Shown piece by piece: positions 33,737-43,096 of a stretch of 64,000 nt of DNA. A program made the position numbers and the translations under genes. The notes under the pieces are model-generated. The model did no database searches and was not told the origin of the DNA. It saw only the letters and a list, made by a program, of their open reading frames with translations. Every line of letters begins with the position of its first letter. Position 1 is the first letter of the stretch. The stretch is from UBA7957 sp965222695. Lineage in GTDB: Bacteria; Pseudomonadota; Gammaproteobacteria; Granulosicoccales; Granulosicoccaceae. The stretch is from assembly GCA_965222695.1 (NCBI GenBank), contig OZ244967.1, forward strand, positions 2,976,001 through 3,040,000. The letters run 5' to 3'.

Positions 33737-33749
33737 ATTTCACTAAAGT

Positions 33750-35108
33750 TCAAAACCCCATCCCTGGCGGCATTCGTCCTTTCAGGCCGCGCATCATTTT
33801 ATTCATACCGCCTCCGGACATCTTTTTCATCATTTTACTCATCTGCGCATGCTGCTTGAGCAATCGATTCACATCCTGTACCCGGGTCCCGGAACCTGCC
33901 GCTATTCTTTTGCGGCGAGAACCTTTGATCACTGCAGGAAATTTGCGTTCCTGAGGCGTCATCGAATTGATGATGGCAATCATACGTTTGAATTGGCCAT
34001 CGTCGGCTTGTGCCTTAACCGCATCGGGTAGATTGGCCGCACCCGGCATCTTGTCGAGCAGGCTCCCGAGCCCCCCCATATTCATCATCTGCTCCATTTG
34101 CTCCCGTAAATCGTTGAGGTCGAAGGTGCGGCCTTTCTTGATCTTTTTGGCCAGTCTTTCCGCTTTTGTCTGATCGACCTTGGCCGTGACCTCCTCAACT
34201 AGGCTGACCACATCCCCCATTCCCAGTATGCGGGATGCGATGCGGTCGGGATGAAAGACTTCCAGGGCATCCGTTTTCTCCCCCGATCCGATAAATTTAA
34301 TGGGTTTACCGGTGATCGTCCGCACCGATAAGGCTGCACCGCCGCGTGCATCACCATCGGTTTTAGTCAGCACTACACCGGTCAGGGGTAAGGCGTCGGA
34401 AAAAGCTTTTGCAGTATTCGCCGCGTCCTGACCAGTCATGCTGTCGACCACGAATAAGGTTTCGATCGGCTCCAATACCTGATGCAGGGCTTTGATTTCC
34501 GCCATCATGGCTTCATCTATCGCCAGTCGACCCGCCGTATCGACCAGCAATACACCCACAAACCCTTTTTTCGCTGCATCCACCGCCAATCGGGCGATTT
34601 CAACCGGTTGCTGTCCGCCTTCACTGGCAAAAAACTCTACACCCACATCCCGCGCCAAGGTCTGCAGCTGATCTATAGCCGCCGGCCTGTAGACGTCGCA
34701 GCTCACTACCATGACTTTTTTGTTTTCCCTTTCTTTCAAACGCCTGGCAAGCTTTGCAACGGTAGTGGTTTTACCCGCACCCTGCAGTCCGGCCATAAGT
34801 ACTATGGCAGGCGGTTGGGTACTTAAATTGATCGATTCGGTGGACCGGCCCATGATCTCCACCAACTCATCGTTGACGACTTTTACCAGAGCTTGCCCGG
34901 GGGACAGGCTGCCGAGCACTTCCTGGCCCAAGGCTTTTTCCCTAACTTGCTCAATCAGCGACTTAACAACCGGTAAGGCGACATCGGCTTCCAGCAAGGC
35001 CATGCGAACTTCCCGCAAGGTATCCTTGATATTCTGCTCCGTAAGCCGTCCCTGCCCGCGCAGATTCTTGATGGTCTTACCGAGTCTTTCACTCAAATTC
35101 TGAAACAT
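33750..35108 (-). CDS. ffh: Signal recognition particle protein Ffh
   Basis: A 452-residue SRP GTPase that targets membrane proteins with 4.5S RNA. The N domain is followed by the G domain (GLQGAGKTTTVAKLA, DTAGRL, TKTDGDARGG). A Met-rich M domain (MEQMMNMGGLGSLLDKMPG to MMKKMSGGGMNKMMRGLKG) binds signal peptides. Complete; separated from rpsP by about 175 bp. Confidence 0.97.
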   Translation of the reverse strand: MFQNLSERLGKTIKNLRGQGRLTEQNIKDTLREVRMALLEADVALPVVKSLIEQVREKALGQEVLGSLSPGQALVKVVNDELVEIMGRSTESINLSTQPPAIVLMAGLQGAGKTTTVAKLARRLKERENKKVMVVSCDVYRPAAIDQLQTLARDVGVEFFASEGGQQPVEIARLAVDAAKKGFVGVLLVDTAGRLAIDEAMMAEIKALHQVLEPIETLFVVDSMTGQDAANTAKAFSDALPLTGVVLTKTDGDARGGAALSVRTITGKPIKFIGSGEKTDALEVFHPDRIASRILGMGDVVSLVEEVTAKVDQTKAERLAKKIKKGRTFDLNDLREQMEQMMNMGGLGSLLDKMPGAANLPDAVKAQADDGQFKRMIAIINSMTPQERKFPAVIKGSRRKRIAAGSGTRVQDVNRLLKQHAQMSKMMKKMSGGGMNKMMRGLKGRMPPGMGF

Positions 35109-35313
35109 GGTTTCTTATAACCCGAAAGTGTTGATGTACAAAGTGTTGATGTACTATGGCGGCCGCAAGTATAACCGCTCTCGGTGACTCGGCATAAACT
35201 TCCGAACCGTGCCAGGAAAGCTTGTCATACTCCAATTGATGAAATGCGATGCAACTTTATACGGCTTTACGCTATGCTTCACTACTTATAGCAACAGATC
35301 GGGGCAGCTATTG

Positions 35314-36150
35314 GTGATTTCCTCTGAAATACCGGGTGTATTGACCGCGGTGCTTTATCTGATCTCCTCGATTCTATTACTCCGGCCGGTGATGCGGGGA
35401 GAGGCTAACAGGCACAAAGTATTCACTTTGTTGCCTGCTGCTGCGGGTATAGTACTGCACGCTATATTGTTATTCAAAAGTATCATCGTTGCGGGCGGTT
35501 TAGATCTGAATTTTATTAATGCCCTGTCTTTAACGGCATGGTTGATGTCACTGCTGTTGATCATACTTTCTACCCGACAACCGATTGAAACCCTGGGCAT
35601 AGGAGTTTTACCGATCGCCGCTTTAACCGTTTTCACGACAACATTCTACGACCCCGAGGCGATTAATATCGATCTCGAAGTGCAATCGCATGTATTCTTT
35701 TCCGTAGCCGCCTACGGTCTGCTCGGTTTAGCCGCGCTCCAGGCCTTAGTGCTCTCGGTCCAAAACAACCATTTACACAATCACAAACCCGGCGGATTTA
35801 TCCGCGCACTACCGCCGTTGAATTTAATGGAGAACATATTATTTACCATGCTAGGCGCGGGGTTCTTGCTGCTCAGCCTGTCCCTGTTGTCGGGGTTTGT
35901 ATTTCTAGACGACATGTTTGCCCAGCACCTGGTCCACAAAACAGTGCTTTCAATCGGCGCATGGTTTTTGTTCGGTATACTGCTGTTCGGCCGCTGGCGC
36001 TACGGATGGCGAGGCAAACGAGCTGTGAACTGGACCTTTTGGGCATTTACTCTGCTGATTCTGGCCTATTTTGGCAGCAAATTTGTATTAGAGTTTTTAA
36101 TTGATACCGAGACATCACAAGCTGCAATTGCACTCACCAAAACATCATAG
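35314..36150 (+). CDS. CcsA/YpjD-like inner-membrane protein (cytochrome c assembly family)
   Basis: An eight-helix membrane protein of the CcsA/CcmF superfamily, close to the YpjD branch that lies beside ffh and corC in gammaproteobacteria. The core has LEVQSHVFFSVAAYGLLGLAALQAL and HKTVLSIGAWFLFG, whose histidines fit haem-binding positions. The GTG at 35314 (or TTG at 35311) gives about 278 residues, the normal length; the frame is open further upstream to 35209 but that part is unlike the family. Role in haem or c-type cytochrome handling is inferred. Confidence 0.85.
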   Translation: MISSEIPGVLTAVLYLISSILLLRPVMRGEANRHKVFTLLPAAAGIVLHAILLFKSIIVAGGLDLNFINALSLTAWLMSLLLIILSTRQPIETLGIGVLPIAALTVFTTTFYDPEAINIDLEVQSHVFFSVAAYGLLGLAALQALVLSVQNNHLHNHKPGGFIRALPPLNLMENILFTMLGAGFLLLSLSLLSGFVFLDDMFAQHLVHKTVLSIGAWFLFGILLFGRWRYGWRGKRAVNWTFWAFTLLILAYFGSKFVLEFLIDTETSQAAIALTKTS

Positions 36151-36258
36151 ACTTGTTCAGAGGTTCCTTTCAGCTGTAGGATACGGCTATAGCGGTGGGG
36201 CTATTCACTTGTTCAACGGCGTTTTACATCAGTTATTTAACAACGGATCCGATTTTCC

Positions 36259-37569
36259 TTGAACACCATTCCATTGAGTGTGCTGTTTGGCATTCTGATT
36301 TTCCTGATTCTGGTTTCCGGTTTCTTTTCCGGTTCCGAAACCGCACTAATGACCTTGAACCGATATCGGCTGCGCCATCTGGCAAACAATGGAAACAAGG
36401 GGGCAATTCTGGCGGCGCGTCTGCTCGAACACCCCGACCGGCTGATCGGATTGATTTTGCTGGGTAATAATTTCGTCAATATTCTTGCATCCGCCATTGC
36501 CACCGTAATTGCGTTACGCACCATGGGAGAGGCAGGTATAGCTGTGGCAACCGGGGTGCTTACCCTGGTGATTCTGGTTTTCGCCGAAGTCACACCTAAA
36601 ACGCTGGCAACAGTCAGGGCGGAACAAGTCGCTTTCTTTGCAGCCAGAATTTACACCCCGATGATGAAAATCTTCTACCCCCTGGTTTTTATCGTCAACT
36701 TCATCACCAAACAAATTTTAAAATTGCTGAAGGTCTCGCCGGACCAGTCCTCAAACAGCGATCACCTGAGCCGCGACGAGCTGCGCACAGTGGTCAACGA
36801 GGCCGGATCGCTGATTCCGGATCGCCATCAGGAAATGCTGGTCAATATTCTCGATCTGGAAAATGTCACGGTAAACGACATTATGGTTCCCAGAAATGAA
36901 ATTCTGGGCATAGACCTGGAAGACGACTGGCAGGAAATTCTGCAGCAGATAGCCACGTCCAGACACAGCCGTCTGCCGGTTTTCCGCGAAAGCATAGACA
37001 ATGTCGTCGGTTTCATCTATTTACGCAAGATGCTCGATGTATTGCGGCAGGAAGAAATACAACGCGAGCACCTGCAGGCACATATCAGAAACACCTACTT
37101 CATTCCTGAAAACACACCTCTCACCGTACAGTTGCTGAATTTTCAAAGCCAGAAACGAAGGCTCGGACTGGTTGTCGATGAGTATGGGGACATACTCGGC
37201 ATGGTGACACTGGAAGATATACTGGAAGAAATCGTCGGTGAATTTACCACCGATCCGCTGCACGATCAGGAGATCAGCCGGCAAAACGACGGTTGTTATC
37301 TCGCCCACGGAAGCACATCATTGCGGCAATTGAACCGAGTCCTTGCCTGGGATCTGGACATTGGCGGGCCGAAGACCCTGAACGGCGTTATATTGGAACG
37401 TCTTGAAGAAATTCCAAAGGCCGGAGAAATCGTTCAGATTGATTCTCACTCGCTGGAAATTTTATCGGTTGAAGATAATATGGTTCAGGAAGTCCGGATT
37501 TTACCGGACGATGAACAAACGCCCGATAAGACTGAAGTCAACACGATAAAACAAGCCAATCACTCCTGA
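36259..37569 (+). CDS. CorC/HlyC-family membrane protein (DUF21-CBS, YfjD-like)
   Basis: A 436-residue protein with an N-terminal DUF21/CNNM membrane domain (about 1-145, GFFSGSETALMTLNRYRLRHLA), two CBS domains (about 200-320, VNDIMVPRNEI, LGLVVDEYGDILGMVTLEDILEEIVGE) and a C-terminal CorC_HlyC domain. The family acts in magnesium/cobalt efflux or homeostasis. Start is a TTG at 36259. It lies next to the YpjD-like gene, its usual neighbour. Confidence 0.92.
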   Translation: MNTIPLSVLFGILIFLILVSGFFSGSETALMTLNRYRLRHLANNGNKGAILAARLLEHPDRLIGLILLGNNFVNILASAIATVIALRTMGEAGIAVATGVLTLVILVFAEVTPKTLATVRAEQVAFFAARIYTPMMKIFYPLVFIVNFITKQILKLLKVSPDQSSNSDHLSRDELRTVVNEAGSLIPDRHQEMLVNILDLENVTVNDIMVPRNEILGIDLEDDWQEILQQIATSRHSRLPVFRESIDNVVGFIYLRKMLDVLRQEEIQREHLQAHIRNTYFIPENTPLTVQLLNFQSQKRRLGLVVDEYGDILGMVTLEDILEEIVGEFTTDPLHDQEISRQNDGCYLAHGSTSLRQLNRVLAWDLDIGGPKTLNGVILERLEEIPKAGEIVQIDSHSLEILSVEDNMVQEVRILPDDEQTPDKTEVNTIKQANHS

Positions 37570-37582
37570 GCCCGGGACTTCG

Positions 37583-38944
37583 ATGGCCAAAACGAAATTA
37601 CAATATCGGTGCCGTGAATGCGGATCAATCTTTCCGAAATGGAGTGGTCAGTGCGCAGATTGCGGTGAATGGAATTGTCTGGACGAGGTTGTGGGTAACG
37701 GCTCTGCCGACAAATCCGGCGCCCGATTCTCGGGTTACGCAGGTATTTCCCGCATCACTTCTGCAAATGAAATCACTTTACGGGAAGAACCCAGAACAAG
37801 CACCCGGCTGAGCGAACTCGACCGTGTTCTGGGTGGCGGTCTGGTTTATGGCTCCGTCACCCTGTTGGGGGGTGATCCGGGTATTGGCAAATCAACCCTG
37901 TTACTGCAATGCCTGGCAAACCTCAGTGCGGACAATAAAACCCTGTACGTAACAGGAGAGGAATCACTTCAGCAAGTCATACTCCGTGCCCGGCGGCTCC
38001 AGCTACCCGAAAAGGATCTACGCCTTTTAACCGAAACCTGCGTAGAAAAAATTATCAGCCTTGCGGATCAGGAAAAACCGCAGATCATGGTCATTGACTC
38101 TATCCAGACAATCTACACTGATACTTTGCAGTCGGCACCGGGTGCTGTCAGTCAGCTTCGAGAGAGCGCCGCACGATTGGTCCGATACGCCAAACAGACG
38201 GGCACAGCACTTTTTGTCGTGGGGCATGTCACCAAGGAAGGCGCACTGGCAGGCCCCCGCGTACTGGAGCATATGGTCGATACCGTATTGTATTTCGAAG
38301 GCGATACCAGCAGCCGGTTCCGGATTATACGTGCGGTCAAAAACCGTTTTGGGGCAGTCAATGAGCTAGGCGTATTCGCGATGGGCGAGCGCGGATTGCA
38401 AGTCGTGAGCAATCCATCGGCAATATTTCTCTCCCGCCACAGCGAGCCTGTATCGGGCAGCGTGATTATGGTCACCCGGGAAGGCACAAGACCTATTCTG
38501 GTCGAAGCGCAGGCTCTTGTTGATGAAAGCCATGTGGGAAATCCACGCCGGGTGACCCTGGGCCTGGAACAAAATCGATTATCAATGCTGCTCGCGGTGT
38601 TACACCGGCATGCCGGCATTGCCATGTTCGACCAGGATGTCTATCTGAATATTGTCGGCGGCGTGCGAATTACCGAAACCGCTGCCGATTTGCCCGTCCT
38701 CCTTGCCGCCCTGTCGTCATTTCGCGATCAGCCGCTTAGCTCTCAACTGGTTGTATTCGGTGAGATCGGACTGGCCGGAGAAGTCAGGCCTGTAGCCAAC
38801 GGAGAAGAGCGCTTACAGGAAGCCGCCAAACATGGATTTACTCAGGCCATAGTACCCAGTTCGAATGTGCCTCGCAAAGCAATCCCCGGACTTGAGGTGA
38901 TCGGGGTCAATCGGCTGGCCGAGGCGCTGGATTCCATTGACTGA
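37583..38944 (+). CDS. radA: DNA repair protein RadA
   Basis: A 453-residue RecA-related ATPase that drives branch migration in recombination repair. The N-terminal zinc finger is CRECGSIFPKWSGQCADC; Walker A is GGDPGIGKST; the RadA-specific KNRFG follows at about 250; the C-terminal Lon-like domain has SSQLVVFGEIGLAGEVRPV. Full length, 13 bp after the CorC-like gene. Confidence 0.97.
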   Translation: MAKTKLQYRCRECGSIFPKWSGQCADCGEWNCLDEVVGNGSADKSGARFSGYAGISRITSANEITLREEPRTSTRLSELDRVLGGGLVYGSVTLLGGDPGIGKSTLLLQCLANLSADNKTLYVTGEESLQQVILRARRLQLPEKDLRLLTETCVEKIISLADQEKPQIMVIDSIQTIYTDTLQSAPGAVSQLRESAARLVRYAKQTGTALFVVGHVTKEGALAGPRVLEHMVDTVLYFEGDTSSRFRIIRAVKNRFGAVNELGVFAMGERGLQVVSNPSAIFLSRHSEPVSGSVIMVTREGTRPILVEAQALVDESHVGNPRRVTLGLEQNRLSMLLAVLHRHAGIAMFDQDVYLNIVGGVRITETAADLPVLLAALSSFRDQPLSSQLVVFGEIGLAGEVRPVANGEERLQEAAKHGFTQAIVPSSNVPRKAIPGLEVIGVNRLAEALDSID

Positions 38945-39012
38945 GCCGATTCGGCGCGTTGACCATCACTGCTGCCTGAGTTAGTGTAGCCATCCGTGGA
39001 GATTGACCGACC

Positions 39013-39264
39013 ATGAGTAAGAAAAGAACCACCATAGCTAAATCTACCCGTTTCGAAGACGCATTGGCCGAGCTCGAAACCGTCGTGCAGACACTGGAGG
39101 CCGGCGATCAGACTTTGGACAAGTCTTTGGAAGCCTTTGAACGGGGTATTGCATTGGCAAGATTCTGCCAGCAATCTCTGAGCGACGCTGACCGCAAAGT
39201 ACAAATTCTGCTGCAGGAAAAAGGGCAGGCTGTCTTGAGCGACCTGGATCCAATAGAGGATTGA
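39013..39264 (+). CDS. xseB: Exodeoxyribonuclease VII small subunit
   Basis: An 83-residue protein with the family motif FEDALAELETVVQTLEAGDQTLDKSLEAFERGIAL and coiled-coil helices. It forms exonuclease VII with XseA, which is not in the window. Its stop overlaps the ispA start (TGATG). Confidence 0.95.
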   Translation: MSKKRTTIAKSTRFEDALAELETVVQTLEAGDQTLDKSLEAFERGIALARFCQQSLSDADRKVQILLQEKGQAVLSDLDPIED

Positions 39265-40151
39265 TGGATTTTCAAATACGATTGGACGACTATAGAGCCC
39301 GCGTTGACCGGGCCATGCGGACGCATCTTCCACCCGTCATCGGTAACTGTACCCGTCTTAAGGAAGCCATGCACTATGCGGTCACTAACGGCGGTAAGCG
39401 GGTAAGACCGATTCTGACCTACGCAACCGGAGAAGCCCTCGGGGCCGAGCTCTACAGACTTGATGCACCGGCCTGCGCGGTCGAGATGATGCACGCATAT
39501 TCATTGGTGCACGATGATCTCCCTGCGATGGACGATGATGATCTTCGGCGCGGCAAGCCGACTTGCCACAAACGATTTGATGAAGCCACGGCCATTCTGG
39601 CCGGCGACGCTTTGCAGGCTTTAGCCTTTACTCTGCTGACCGAAAAGATGGAACACACCCGCAGTTCGTGCCAATTGCGGATGATCCGTATTCTGGGTGA
39701 AGCGAGCGGCGCTTCCGGGATGGCGGAAGGGCAAGCGATAGATTTGGAATCCGTCGGCCACAAACTCACCCTGGAAGAGCTGGAAAACATGCACAGGCAT
39801 AAAACCGGAGCCCTGATCCGCGCCAGTGTTCTGATGGGCGCCCTGGCGGCCGGTTCCGATTCCGCGGAGTTGTTGGATGCCCTTGACCGATACGCGGGCG
39901 CTATAGGCCTGGGCTTTCAAATCGTCGACGATATTCTCGACGTTATCGGCGATACGGAAACCCTGGGAAAACCGCAAGGATCGGACATCGCAATGAATAA
40001 GCCAACCTATCCGGCTTTGCTCGGACTGGAGGGCGCAAGACACCATGCGCATAAGATGCATGAACAAGCCCTTTCGTATTTACAAGACTTGCCTGCCAGT
40101 TTTGATATACTGCGCGATTTATCTAACTACATACTCGACCGAACGCATTAA
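39264..40151 (+). CDS. ispA: Farnesyl diphosphate synthase (geranyltranstransferase)
   Basis: A 295-residue trans-prenyltransferase that makes geranyl and farnesyl diphosphate. The first Asp-rich motif is DDLPAMDDDDLRRG and the second DDILDVIGD; GGKRVRPILTY is present. The ATG at 39264 is preferred to the TTG one codon upstream. The xseB-ispA-dxs order is the classic gammaproteobacterial arrangement and links isoprenoid steps. Confidence 0.96.
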   Translation: MDFQIRLDDYRARVDRAMRTHLPPVIGNCTRLKEAMHYAVTNGGKRVRPILTYATGEALGAELYRLDAPACAVEMMHAYSLVHDDLPAMDDDDLRRGKPTCHKRFDEATAILAGDALQALAFTLLTEKMEHTRSSCQLRMIRILGEASGASGMAEGQAIDLESVGHKLTLEELENMHRHKTGALIRASVLMGALAAGSDSAELLDALDRYAGAIGLGFQIVDDILDVIGDTETLGKPQGSDIAMNKPTYPALLGLEGARHHAHKMHEQALSYLQDLPASFDILRDLSNYILDRTH

Positions 40152-40255
40152 GGCTCGCAGGCGCGACCGGATCCATATTTTATGCCCTTTGGGAAGGTGT
40201 AAAGCATGCACGGGGATGTGTGTTCGATGGCCGGTAAACCCACAACAGCAAATAT

Positions 40256-42175
40256 ATGACAGACTCTACACGCTATCCACTACTGAGCAGAATTAACTAT
40301 CCGAACGATTTGCGTCAACTGACGGAATCCGAACTGCCTCAGCTAAGTGACGAGCTACGGGACTTTCTCGTCCGTACGGTTGCTCAAACCGGAGGCCATC
40401 TTGGCGCCAGCCTGGGAACGGTAGAACTCACGGTCGCCCTGCACTATGTCTTTAATACACCCGATGATCGCTTGGTCTGGGATGTCGGCCATCAGGCCTA
40501 TCCTCACAAAATTCTGACCGGACGCAAAGAGTTATTGAAATATATCCGGCAAAAAGGCGGCCTGGCGGGATTTCCCAAGCGTTCGGAAAGCAAATACGAT
40601 GAGTTTGGTGTGGGTCATTCGAGCACGTCGATCAGTGCCGCCCTGGGAATGGCGTTGGCAGCCAGGGCACAGGGATTGGAGCGCAAATCCATCGCTGTCA
40701 TCGGCGATGGTGCCATGACCGCCGGTATGGCATTTGAAGCGCTGAATCACGCCGGAGATCAGAAAGCCGACATGCTGGTGGTGCTGAATGACAATGATAT
40801 GTCAATCTCACCCAACGTCGGAGCTCTCAATAAATATTTTACCCGGATTCTCTCGGGTCCGATTTACTCCGGTGCCAGAGAAAGCGGCAAAAAGGTACTG
40901 AGCCATATGCCCCAAATGGCGGAACTGGCCCGTCGCACGGAAGAACATGTAAAAGGCATGGTGGCGCCAGGCACTCTGTTCGAAGAGCTGGGTTTTAATT
41001 ATTACGGTCCGGTGGACGGACACGATCTGCATACCCTGGTTAAAGTCTTTCAGAACCTGCGGCTGTTAAAGGGTCCGATTTTATTGCATGTGGTCACTCA
41101 AAAAGGCAAAGGATATAAATTCGCCGAAGAAGACGCACTGGCATTGCACGCTGTGTCCCCGTTTAATCCCGACACCGGCAAAAAACTCAACAGCAACAAG
41201 TCTGCCGGGCCCAGCTACACCGAAGTATTTGGGGAATGGCTATGCGATATGGCAGAGAAAGATGATCGCCTGTACGGTATCACGCCGGCAATGCGGGAAG
41301 GGTCAGGCCTGGTGGAGTTTTGCGAGCGATTTCCCGAACGGTATCTGGACGTCGGCATCGCAGAACAGCACAGTGTCACCCTCGCCGCCGGCCTGGCATG
41401 CGAGAAACAAAAACCTGTCGTGGCTATTTATTCTACATTTCTTCAGCGTGCATACGACCAGCTTGTTCACGATATTGTATTACAGAATCTGCCGGTACTT
41501 TTTGCCATAGACAGGGCAGGCTTGGTTGGTCCGGACGGGCCGACTCATGCCGGCAGCTTTGACTATTCATTTATGCGTTGTTTGCCCAATATGCTGATTA
41601 TGGCGCCGGCGGACGAAAACGAATGCCGGCAGATGCTGTATACAGGATATCTTCATAATGGACCCGCCTCGGTTCGCTACCCTCGCGGAACAGGTCCTGG
41701 AGTTGCAGTTCAAAAAGAAATGCAAGCTCTGGAAGTTGGTAAAGCCGAAACGCAGCGGCAAGGCAAATCCATAGCGATACTCGCCTTCGGCTCCATGCTG
41801 GCTCCAGCCCTTGAAGTGGGTAAAAAAATTAACGCAACCGTGGTAAACATGAGATTTGTCAAACCGCTCGATACCGGCTTGGTTTTGCGGATGGCCGAAG
41901 CTCATGAACTATTGGTTACCGTGGAAGAAAACGCTATTATGGGCGGCGCAGGAAGTGCAATCGCCGAGTGTCTGAATAAACACAAAGTCTCTATACCCAT
42001 TCTGCACATAGGCATACCGGATAGCTTTCAGGATCAGGGCAGCCGTGAAGAATTGTTGAGGGAGTGCGGCCTGGATAGCGACGGAATTCTTGAGTCTATT
42101 CGCTCTGTAACCGATCTGGAACTGCCCGAAGATACGTTCGAGGTCAACGAAACCTCAGTCGCTAGCGTACACTAG
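40256..42175 (+). CDS. dxs: 1-deoxy-D-xylulose-5-phosphate synthase
   Basis: A 639-residue thiamine-diphosphate enzyme that condenses pyruvate and glyceraldehyde-3-phosphate, the entry step of the MEP isoprenoid pathway. The ThDP motif GDGAMTAG runs on to LNDN; HLGASLGTVELTVALHYVF and the transketolase segment DVGIAEQHSVTLAAGLA are intact. Full length; about 100 bp after ispA. Confidence 0.97.
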   Translation: MTDSTRYPLLSRINYPNDLRQLTESELPQLSDELRDFLVRTVAQTGGHLGASLGTVELTVALHYVFNTPDDRLVWDVGHQAYPHKILTGRKELLKYIRQKGGLAGFPKRSESKYDEFGVGHSSTSISAALGMALAARAQGLERKSIAVIGDGAMTAGMAFEALNHAGDQKADMLVVLNDNDMSISPNVGALNKYFTRILSGPIYSGARESGKKVLSHMPQMAELARRTEEHVKGMVAPGTLFEELGFNYYGPVDGHDLHTLVKVFQNLRLLKGPILLHVVTQKGKGYKFAEEDALALHAVSPFNPDTGKKLNSNKSAGPSYTEVFGEWLCDMAEKDDRLYGITPAMREGSGLVEFCERFPERYLDVGIAEQHSVTLAAGLACEKQKPVVAIYSTFLQRAYDQLVHDIVLQNLPVLFAIDRAGLVGPDGPTHAGSFDYSFMRCLPNMLIMAPADENECRQMLYTGYLHNGPASVRYPRGTGPGVAVQKEMQALEVGKAETQRQGKSIAILAFGSMLAPALEVGKKINATVVNMRFVKPLDTGLVLRMAEAHELLVTVEENAIMGGAGSAIAECLNKHKVSIPILHIGIPDSFQDQGSREELLRECGLDSDGILESIRSVTDLELPEDTFEVNETSVASVH

Positions 42176-42205
42176 CGTTCTCTGCCTGTAATTTGCGGTT
42201 ATTAA

Positions 42206-43030
42206 ATGTCTGATCAAGATAACAACGACATCCCCGACGTACAGTCTTACGTGGACCACCGGCATATTGCCATCGACCGTGTGGGCATACGCAGTATCCG
42301 GCATCCGGTTGCTGTCCTGGACAAAAGCGGTATCAAGCAAAATACCATCGCCACTTTTTCCATGACTGTATTTCTCCCCGAAGACCGCAAAGGCACACAC
42401 ATGTCGAGATTCGCTCAGTTGTTGAATGAGCATGATCACGATGCACACAGTGTAGCTAATTTTGTAGAATTGTTCCGGGAAATGCATCGTCGTCTCGACA
42501 GTATGGAGGGCACTATCGAGATGAGCTTCCCGTACTTTATCAATAAATCCGCACCGGTCAGCGGTAAGCTGGGCATGGTTGATTATCAGGTGACTTTGCG
42601 TTCGGATATCAAGCGGGGCTGCGATCCGGATACTCATGTCAGAGTCGTGGTTCCGGTAACCACGCTTTGTCCCTGCTCCAAGGAGATTTCTGAATACGGC
42701 GCCCATAATCAACGCACGGAGGTCACTATCGATGCCCGCATCGGGGCTACTAAAAACCTGTTTTGGGAAGATTTAATTGAGTTTGCCGAACAGGAAGCGT
42801 CTTGCGAACTCTATAGCCAGCTAAAACGCACTGATGAAAAATATGTGACGGAAAAAGCCTATGACAACCCCAAATTCGTGGAAGATCTTGTTCGCGACAT
42901 CGCCGGGAGGCTGGATGATCTGGAGGACATCAGAAGCTACGTGCTGGAGGTTGAGAATTTCGAATCCATTCATAATCATACCGCCTATGCAATGGTCAGC
43001 CGGGACAAGGATGGACGCAAGAACAGCTAG
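42206..43030 (+). CDS. folE2: GTP cyclohydrolase FolE2
   Basis: A 274-residue type IB GTP cyclohydrolase, the first step of tetrahydrofolate synthesis. The active-site Cys lies in VPVTTLCPCSKEIS, with EYGAHNQRTEV following. FolE2 uses varied metals and often replaces zinc-dependent FolE1. It starts 30 bp after dxs and likely shares its transcript. The stop codon overlaps a CTAG that begins the short motif also found at 46110. Confidence 0.95.
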   Translation: MSDQDNNDIPDVQSYVDHRHIAIDRVGIRSIRHPVAVLDKSGIKQNTIATFSMTVFLPEDRKGTHMSRFAQLLNEHDHDAHSVANFVELFREMHRRLDSMEGTIEMSFPYFINKSAPVSGKLGMVDYQVTLRSDIKRGCDPDTHVRVVVPVTTLCPCSKEISEYGAHNQRTEVTIDARIGATKNLFWEDLIEFAEQEASCELYSQLKRTDEKYVTEKAYDNPKFVEDLVRDIAGRLDDLEDIRSYVLEVENFESIHNHTAYAMVSRDKDGRKNS

Positions 43031-43043
43031 TGTACTGTAACAC
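43027..43043. repeat. CTAG-headed 17-bp motif, copy 1
   Basis: CTAGTGTACTGTAACAC begins within the folE2 stop codon. It matches CTAGTGAACTGTAACAC at 46110-46126 at 16 of 17 positions, in the same orientation. Confidence 0.45.
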
Positions 43044-43096
43044 CCTGGTATTCTGCCAACCCTAAAAGTCAGAATCAGTGGCGAGCCCACAAGCTG